From the NCBI GenBank assembly GCA_003601695.1, contig PIYH01000003.1, positions 1 to 28,351 on the forward strand: DNA of 28,351 nucleotides, given 5' to 3'. Shown one piece after another: positions 22,894-28,351 of this stretch. Position 1 is the first letter of the stretch. Each line of letters begins with the position of its first letter. The position numbers and the translations under genes were made by a program. The DNA comes from Candidatus Bathyarchaeota archaeon. Its GTDB lineage: Archaea; Thermoproteota; Bathyarchaeia; Bathyarchaeales; DTEX01. Under the pieces are notes generated by a model. The model was given only the letters and a program-made list of their open reading frames with translations, made no database searches and had not been told where the DNA came from.

Positions 22894-24075
22894 GAGCTTA
22901 ACTGATTCAATGACTATCTTGGCCGGCGCATCTGTTCTTATGCCGTTCGGGTCGAAGTGAGTCGACCAGACTTTAAAGTTCTTCTCTGTGAGGTTCTTCA
23001 TAACCCTTCTTATCGGTGGGGAGGGCAGACCTATCTTGTCACAGATCTTGTCTATCACAAAGTACGTTGCCGGACCGTCTGACTCTCTATGAACCGTGGA
23101 GATTATCTCTCTCACGCGTCTATCCAATTTCTCTATTCTTAACACTTCTCTTTTCATTCTCTCGCAGAAATCGTCATCCGCCAGTCTTCCAAGCCAGAGG
23201 GGACCGGAGATCGCTACGGCGGCGCCGCAGAATCGGCATTTCCTTTCTGTGCATGTGAAGCCTTGGGAGGTTTCTCTGTGGAGACAATTGAAGCAGTGTA
23301 GTATGTATCCCATCTTCTCTATGGATTCATCGGCCCTTCTAGCTCCATGAAGAAGCATCGCATAAACTCGAGCATAGTGACCGGATTTGTGGCTGAAGAA
23401 CACTTTTACGCCGATGTTATGCTTCGCCGCTGTCATCACTAGCGAGCCTATGAGAAGCCTTACCGCTATCTCATGGCAATATTCAGCTCTGATTGGTAAT
23501 CCGCCGTATTTCCTAAGCGCCGCTTTAGGATGAACTCCGCATAATGAAGCCATATCGGTTGCTGTTAAGGCTAGAAGGCCACCGTCTCTAAGAGCTCTAA
23601 TCGCCGAGTCTAAGAATGGTGTTGGAGATCCGAATGGATCTATATCTATACAATCGAACCTTTTACGCGGCGCTGCATAGCGGCTCATGAAGAGGTTAGC
23701 GTCCTCACGTGACAGCGTAACTACATCCGAGAGTCTATTCATCTTCACATTGTACTTCGCTATCTCATATGCTCTGGGATTCAAATCATTCATGTAGACG
23801 TGACGAATACCCTCCACCTCAAGGGCGAATCTTATCCCTCGGACGCCGCATCCAGCCAGCGGCTCTGCAGCTGAGATTTCCCTTCCAGCGATCCTCTGGA
23901 AAGCTTGAACAGCGACTATGGCTATATCCCTATTGAGGCGCATAGCTGGATTATAGAATACCGGAGCCTTCGATGGAGCATATTCCCAAGGAGCCTTCTT
24001 GAAGGCGCTTAGTTTTGGAACGGCGACGACAGCTTCGCCTTCACTTATTATCTCATATGGGAAACTAAACGGCAT
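22873..24075 (-). CDS. trm1: tRNA (guanine(26)-N2)-dimethyltransferase Trm1
   Basis: A 400-residue SAM-dependent enzyme that methylates G26 of tRNAs. The methyltransferase domain has PLAGCGVRGIRFALEV (motif I), NDLNPRAYEIAKYN, and the catalytic CIDIDPFGSPTPFLDSA. ATDMASLCGVHP follows. The C-terminal part carries a four-cysteine zinc site (CFNC and a CRFCG after a CTERK) and an ending helical domain. The frame extends to 24204, but that extension is a non-conserved hydrophobic stretch, whereas MPFSFPYEIISEGEAVV at 24075 matches archaeal Trm1 N-termini. A TATA box at 24109-24117 predicts transcription starting near 24087, excluding the longer form. Convergent overlap with nadC by 21 bases; divergent from mre11. 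Confidence 0.95.
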   Translation of the reverse strand: MPFSFPYEIISEGEAVVAVPKLSAFKKAPWEYAPSKAPVFYNPAMRLNRDIAIVAVQAFQRIAGREISAAEPLAGCGVRGIRFALEVEGIRHVYMNDLNPRAYEIAKYNVKMNRLSDVVTLSREDANLFMSRYAAPRKRFDCIDIDPFGSPTPFLDSAIRALRDGGLLALTATDMASLCGVHPKAALRKYGGLPIRAEYCHEIAVRLLIGSLVMTAAKHNIGVKVFFSHKSGHYARVYAMLLHGARRADESIEKMGYILHCFNCLHRETSQGFTCTERKCRFCGAAVAISGPLWLGRLADDDFCERMKREVLRIEKLDRRVREIISTVHRESDGPATYFVIDKICDKIGLPSPPIRRVMKNLTEKNFKVWSTHFDPNGIRTDAPAKIVIESVKLSAQPPF

Positions 24076-24108
24076 GCCGGAGCCTCTAGATGAAGAAAGA
24101 ACTGATAA

Positions 24109-24117
24109 CTTATAAAT
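24109..24117 (-). promoter_or_regulatory. TATA box of trm1
   Basis: On the minus strand ATTTATAAG lies about 38 bases upstream of the ATG at 24075, matching the spacing seen before the Hsp20 gene at 1419 and implying a leader of about twelve bases. It decides the start of trm1. Confidence 0.5.
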
Positions 24118-24233
24118 GGGAGCTGTAAGCCTCGCATCTAAATTATTCTTTTCAGGTATGCAGAAAAATTTCTTTATAAAAAGAAATAACAGTAAATATA
24201 TCATCTGAGGAAAGAAATTAATGGTCTCAGAAG

Positions 24234-25448
24234 TTGAAGCCCTTCAGTTTTGTTCATATTGCTGATACGCATCTTGGATATGAACAATATAACTTAGCGG
24301 TTCGTCGGGAGGATTTTGCACGTGCATTTCAGGAAGCCATAGAGAAGAGCATAGAGCTGAAGCCAGACTTCATGATTATAGCTGGAGACTTGTTTCATCA
24401 GGCTCGTCCGTCAAATAAGACCCTAGAATATACGATTCGAAGCTTCCGCAGGCTGAAGGAGGCCGATATACCCGTTCTTGTAGTTGATGGATCGCATGAT
24501 GCTGCTCCAAACGTGATTACTGGAACGATCCTAAATCCGCTAGATAGTGCTGGACTGATCTATTATCTTCCCCGTCATGAAAATGCCTGCTGGGAGAACG
24601 AGTCATGCTATGTATATGGGATTCCCAATTTCAGAACTAGGAGACGTACTGAGCGGCAGCTGCCAATATTTTATGATGTGAAGAAGCCGATGCCACGTAG
24701 CGACAAGTTTAACATTTTTGTTTTCCATATGGCTCTAGACATACCGGAGCTTGTGAAGGGGAAACCAGCTGATTTCGCAGAGGCATCTCCAGATTACATA
24801 CCCGAAGGATTTGACTACTATGCTGGCGGGCATATTCATGAGCCTTGGCAGCTTCCGTTCAAGGGTTCGATTCTCGTATACAGTGGATCAACGGAGACAG
24901 TAAGCTACGAGGACGCTGAGGTTGATAAGGGATTCTATTATGTGGAGATAAACAGTAAGAGGGAAGTTGAGATTAATAGAATAAGGCTGACGAGTCCTCG
25001 ACGCTTTAAGATTTTAGAATGCAACTTCACAGGTTATCCTCCAAGAAAAATAACTGAAGAAGCCATTGAGATCGTTAGAGAGAATGATGAACCCGGAGCG
25101 ATTCTAATCCCTGTGCTTAGGGGAATACTTCCAGCTGAGGCTTCTAGGAGAGAGATCAATATTAGGAGAATTCGTGAAGCCGCCGAGAAAGCTCTGCTGG
25201 TGCGTCCCATAGTGTTGATGAGAGAGAAGAGCATTCCAGCCGAGGTTATACAGTCGATCTTTGAGAGCAGCATAAAAAGTCTTAAAGTGAGAGCGTTCAA
25301 GTATTTCAAAGAGTTCTTCTCCGAAAGATATGGAAAAGAGAAGGCTGAAAAGCTCGCTCACTTAGCCGCGGATCTGGTTCAGCCTCTTATTAAAGGAGAT
25401 GAGAAAGGCGCCAGAAATCTTCTGGAGAGGATTATGGATGAAGATTAA
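24234..25448 (+). CDS. mre11: DNA double-strand break repair nuclease Mre11
   Basis: The nuclease subunit of the Mre11-Rad50 complex, 404 residues, a calcineurin-like phosphoesterase with 3'-5' exonuclease and ssDNA endonuclease activity. Metal motifs: IADTHLG (D11, H13), AGDLFHQARPSNKTLE (D52), DGSHD (H88, D89; the usual motif is GNHD), VFHMAL and GGHIHEPW. The C-terminal third is helical and carries the Rad50-binding region. The start is TTG 24234. An ATG at 24221 with a better ribosome-binding site is out of frame and closes after 14 codons. Candidate TATA AAATATAT at 24193-24200. It overlaps rad50 by eleven bases, so the two proteins are made from one transcript. Confidence 0.95.
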   Translation: MKPFSFVHIADTHLGYEQYNLAVRREDFARAFQEAIEKSIELKPDFMIIAGDLFHQARPSNKTLEYTIRSFRRLKEADIPVLVVDGSHDAAPNVITGTILNPLDSAGLIYYLPRHENACWENESCYVYGIPNFRTRRRTERQLPIFYDVKKPMPRSDKFNIFVFHMALDIPELVKGKPADFAEASPDYIPEGFDYYAGGHIHEPWQLPFKGSILVYSGSTETVSYEDAEVDKGFYYVEINSKREVEINRIRLTSPRRFKILECNFTGYPPRKITEEAIEIVRENDEPGAILIPVLRGILPAEASRREINIRRIREAAEKALLVRPIVLMREKSIPAEVIQSIFESSIKSLKVRAFKYFKEFFSERYGKEKAEKLAHLAADLVQPLIKGDEKGARNLLERIMDED

Positions 25449-27519
25449 AGCCGTACATATGGAAAATATACGTTCTCATAAAAAATCTGTGATAAACTTT
25501 ACTGATGGATTCAACTGTCTCGTAGGTGGTTTAGGCACTGGGAAATCAAGCGTTCTGTACGCCATAGACTTCGCATTGTTTGGTGAACCCCTTGGGAGAA
25601 GCTATGACTATCTCCTCAGAGAGGGAGAGGATAGAGCCAGAGTCATACTTCAGTTCACGGCGAACGGTAAAGAATACGCCATAATAAGGGCGCTTAAGAG
25701 AATAGGAAACCGGATATCCCAAGATATGGATCAGCTGAGATTCTTCGAGAATGGAGAACTCGTAGCCGAGCTTAAGAGCGACGCCGTTCTTGAGCAGCTA
25801 TTCTCCTCTTTAGGAATAGACAAAAACATCTTCCGCCGCCTAATATGGATACGTCAGGAGCATCTGAAAGATATACTTAGCATGACGCCGGGTGAGAGGC
25901 AGAAAAGAATTGATGAACTCTTCAACCTATCCGATTATGAAGAAGCATGGAGCAGTATGAGGCCAGTAATAAGATGGTACGAGAGCGAAAGAAACTCGCT
26001 TGAGAAGGACCCTGACGTTACGCAGATTAAAGATCTAGAATCTAGGCTCTCCGAAGTTATATCAGAGATGAAGATGAAGAAGGATGATCTGAGAAGAATT
26101 AAAAGGGAGCTTCTTGAATTTGAAGCTAAGCTCAGAAAGACCAAAGCACGGCTAGAGGAGTTTGAGGAGCTTCGAAAAAGAAATGAAGAGCTTCGAAAGC
26201 AGGAGTCTCATCTTCAAGCAAATATCTCAGCAGCTGAGCAGTCTCTTCGAATGCTAAAGATGAGGATTGATGAGGAGGCTAGGCGGATAGAGGGGATACG
26301 GCGCCTACGCAGCTCGCTTAGGAGGCAGGAAGATCTCCAGAGAAACAGACTTGAAGACATCGGCATAACTAGAGATCTTCCAATCGATAAGTTGAGAGAT
26401 CGCCTAGAAGACTTAAGGAGAATGATATCTGCGGAGCTAGGTAAGGAGGAAACTCTTAGAAGCGAGATTAAACGTGCAAACCAGCGCATATCAAGCATAG
26501 CCGAGAAAAGCAGATGCCCACTTTGCCTTCAAGACCTAAGCGTGGAGTATAAGAACAGATTAATTATGAAGATTAACGGCGAGATCTCTGAGAATAAGCG
26601 TATGCTGAATGAATTTGAGGAGAAGATTAAGAGGCTTGAAGCAATGCATAATTTGTTAGCTGAAATCATCTCCAAGATTCAAACGATAGAAACCAAGGTT
26701 GAGAACCTTAGGGAACAGGAAGAATCCGCAGAGAAGGCTCTAGATGAAGCTCATAGACGAGTTGAAGAGACAAACATGGAGATCTCCCATCTTAGAGCTA
26801 AGATCGCTTCAGTTCGATCTCAAATTAGGAAATTTGACATCTCAAAGATTAGGAAGGAACAGAGAGAGTATGACGTCATCTTTGAGAAATATGCAGGCCT
26901 AAAGAGCAAAGCCCAGAGCTTGGAGGCTCAAACCGCTGAGATCTCGAAGAGAATTGATGAGCTGAAGGAAAGACTTGAAGCCGCCAAGAAGAAGGTTAAG
27001 AGACTTGATAGAGTTAAGAGGATGCTGGAGATATCTCGAGAGATCCGTCAATCATACAGGAGCATCCAGCCGAAGCTTAGGAGAGACTTTATTCTCTACT
27101 TGGAGAGAACAGTTCAGCAGATCCTTGACGAACTAGCTGGCGGAGAAGGCTCAGCTCTACAGGTGAGGATAGATGAGAACTATACTCCCATCGTAGAGGG
27201 GGAATCTGGATATCAAAGGAGCATCCAAAATCTTTCAGGAGGAGAAAGAACTATGCTTGCCTTTGCTTATCGCTTGGGAATAGCGCAGCTTCTTATGCAG
27301 TGGAGAACTGGACATGGGCTTCAACTCCTTATACTAGATGAGCCCACTGAGAGTCTTGGAAGAGAAGACGGATCAATCAACAGGCTCGCCGAGTCTCTTT
27401 CGAGACTTAAGACAGTTGAGCAGATAATCGCCGTTACTCACAGCGAGGAATTCGCTGATAAAGCTGACTATGTCATATGGCTAAGCAAAAAGGATAATCA
27501 AAGCATAGTCTCTTCATGA
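25438..27519 (+). CDS. rad50: DNA double-strand break repair ATPase Rad50
   Basis: ABC/SMC-like ATPase partner of Mre11, 693 residues, shorter than the roughly 850-900 usual for archaeal Rad50. Walker A is GGLGTGKSS at residues 30-38. The Q-loop is in WIRQEHL. Long coiled coils run from about 180 to 350 and 370 to 560, hinged by the zinc hook CPLC (C360, C363). The signature LSGGERTMLAFAYRLG begins near 599, and Walker B is LLILDEPTESLG (D634, E635), with the His switch in AVTHSEEF. The frame extends to 25399, but GGAGAGG eight bases before the ATG at 25438 and the normal N-terminus MKIKAVHMENIRSH fix the start. No herA or nurA gene is in the window. Confidence 0.96.
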   Translation: MKIKAVHMENIRSHKKSVINFTDGFNCLVGGLGTGKSSVLYAIDFALFGEPLGRSYDYLLREGEDRARVILQFTANGKEYAIIRALKRIGNRISQDMDQLRFFENGELVAELKSDAVLEQLFSSLGIDKNIFRRLIWIRQEHLKDILSMTPGERQKRIDELFNLSDYEEAWSSMRPVIRWYESERNSLEKDPDVTQIKDLESRLSEVISEMKMKKDDLRRIKRELLEFEAKLRKTKARLEEFEELRKRNEELRKQESHLQANISAAEQSLRMLKMRIDEEARRIEGIRRLRSSLRRQEDLQRNRLEDIGITRDLPIDKLRDRLEDLRRMISAELGKEETLRSEIKRANQRISSIAEKSRCPLCLQDLSVEYKNRLIMKINGEISENKRMLNEFEEKIKRLEAMHNLLAEIISKIQTIETKVENLREQEESAEKALDEAHRRVEETNMEISHLRAKIASVRSQIRKFDISKIRKEQREYDVIFEKYAGLKSKAQSLEAQTAEISKRIDELKERLEAAKKKVKRLDRVKRMLEISREIRQSYRSIQPKLRRDFILYLERTVQQILDELAGGEGSALQVRIDENYTPIVEGESGYQRSIQNLSGGERTMLAFAYRLGIAQLLMQWRTGHGLQLLILDEPTESLGREDGSINRLAESLSRLKTVEQIIAVTHSEEFADKADYVIWLSKKDNQSIVSS

Positions 27520-27678
27520 AGAATATGTAAAATGTGAAGCCCATTTTATGTGTCAAAAATCGGCAAAGCGAATTCCTTCTTTGCAGAAGACCTTAACGTC
27601 CATGATAGAGCGAAAAGGCATAAGTTGACTTATATGCATATAGTTCTTAGGAGAAAATCTTCGAGATGAGAGAGAATC

Positions 27679-28351
27679 ATGATTAAGGTTGGATGCTGCG
27701 GGTACCCTGTTGGGAGAAAAAGGTATCAAGAGACCTTCAGCCTCGTCGAGATAAACAGAACCTTCTATAAGATCCCCAAGATCCCCACCATATCTAGGTG
27801 GAGGAGAGAAGCTCCGAAAGATTTCGAGTTCACGGTTAAGGCGCATCAGAGTATCAGCCATGAACACAAGCTGAGACTCGCTGAGACCATAGGGACATTT
27901 GAGACCATGAAAGAGATCTGCAGGGAACTTGAAGCCAAGATAATCCTAATTCAGACGCCGGCATCCTTTAAGCCTGAAAACCTAAAGATAGCTGAGAAAT
28001 TCTTCAAGGGGATCAAAAGAAACGGCTTGATAATAGTTTGGGAGACCAGGGGACCATCATGGGAAAAAGAAGAGATCCGTGAAGAATTAAGAATGATTCT
28101 TGAAAGCCTAGATGTGCCGCACGTAACTGACCCCTTCAGAACATTACCTGTTTACTCCGGGAAAGCTGCCTATCTAAGACTCCATGGACTTGGATCTAGA
28201 ATGTACTACTATCAGTACAGCGACGAGGAACTCCTGAATCTACGAGACATAGCTATATCTCTAGAGACCAAAGAGAGAGAAGTCTACGTGCTCTTCAATA
28301 ACCTCTCAATGTTCGAGGACGCCTACAGATTCCAATCATTCATCAAGACCG
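27679..28351 (+). CDS. DUF72 family protein (YecE-like), partial at the right edge
   Basis: The first 224 codons of a DUF72 (PF01904) TIM-barrel protein that continues beyond the window. Diagnostic pieces are VGCCGYPVGRKRY at the start, the EINRTFYKIPK segment, RWRREAPKDFEFTVKAHQSISHE, an IIVWETRGPSW stretch, AYLRLHG and, near the right edge, VYVLFNN. The biochemical function of the family is unknown. The ATG at 27679 has GAGAGAG a few bases upstream. The 159 bases separating it from rad50 carry a TATA-like TTATATGCA near 27630, suggesting a separate promoter. Confidence 0.88.
   Translation, partial: MIKVGCCGYPVGRKRYQETFSLVEINRTFYKIPKIPTISRWRREAPKDFEFTVKAHQSISHEHKLRLAETIGTFETMKEICRELEAKIILIQTPASFKPENLKIAEKFFKGIKRNGLIIVWETRGPSWEKEEIREELRMILESLDVPHVTDPFRTLPVYSGKAAYLRLHGLGSRMYYYQYSDEELLNLRDIAISLETKEREVYVLFNNLSMFEDAYRFQSFIKT

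Noticed and set aside
24076..24204. 43-codon N-terminal extension of Trm1 that looks like a membrane anchor
   Set aside because: A TATA box lies inside it at the right distance from the ATG at 24075, and the shorter form has the family N-terminus.
27553..27867. 104-codon minus-strand frame over the DUF72 start
   Set aside because: It is antisense to the DUF72 gene, whose motifs are clear, and has no recognisable content.

Overview
The window is chromosomal DNA from an archaeon, most likely a TACK-lineage organism such as a Bathyarchaeia-type thermophile or mesothermophile. Support comes from an HMf-type histone, ribosomal proteins S17e and S30e, NucS/EndoMS, PAC2, archaeal Mre11-Rad50, archaeal Trm1, an intron-containing tRNA-Glu with an encoded CCA, TATA/BRE-like promoters with very short leaders, and purine-rich Shine-Dalgarno sites matching GGAGGTGAT. 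The lineage call is inference. No enzyme of methane metabolism, defence island, integrase, insertion sequence or CRISPR array was found. No multi-gene system that looks undescribed could be demonstrated; the most notable items are small anomalies in otherwise known genes.

Layout. 1-5368 (minus strand): a partial ArsB/SLC13-type permease, an Hsp20 chaperone, a sugar-phosphate isomerase gene broken by an in-frame TAG, a second Hsp20, a PAC2-family protein and adenine deaminase. 5507-6115 (plus): a phosphoribosyltransferase divergent from adenine deaminase, which together suggest adenine to hypoxanthine to IMP salvage. 6116-6813: AT-rich and without a convincing gene. 6814-9510 (minus): a large GH42-like putative glycosidase. 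10061-11929 (plus): a membrane-anchored beta-propeller protein behind a palindromic candidate operator. 12213-15651: an information-processing cluster (tRNA-Glu(CTC) with a 15-nt intron, histone, S17e, NucS, a methyltransferase and S30e) followed by an intact sugar-phosphate isomerase. 15652-16420: a decayed alpha/beta-hydrolase remnant. 16421-18726: a small winged-helix regulator, a cysteine-rich radical SAM protein and a class II glutamine amidotransferase. 18976-20991 (minus): a K+-independent H+-pyrophosphatase. 21173-22893 (plus): the NAD genes nadX and nadC. 22873-24075 (minus): Trm1. 24234-27519 (plus): Mre11-Rad50. 27679 to the end: a partial DUF72 protein.

Functional themes are purine salvage, protein quality control (Hsp20 twice, PAC2), double-strand-break and mismatch repair (Mre11-Rad50, NucS), translation and tRNA maturation, de novo NAD synthesis from aspartate, and a carbohydrate theme (GH42-like enzyme, two sugar isomerases of which one is broken, and an esterase-like remnant). 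Many genes appear to start with TTG, often behind a good ribosome-binding site. TAG is used as an ordinary stop by several conserved genes, so the internal TAG at 2120-2122 is best read as a lesion and not as genome-wide recoding.
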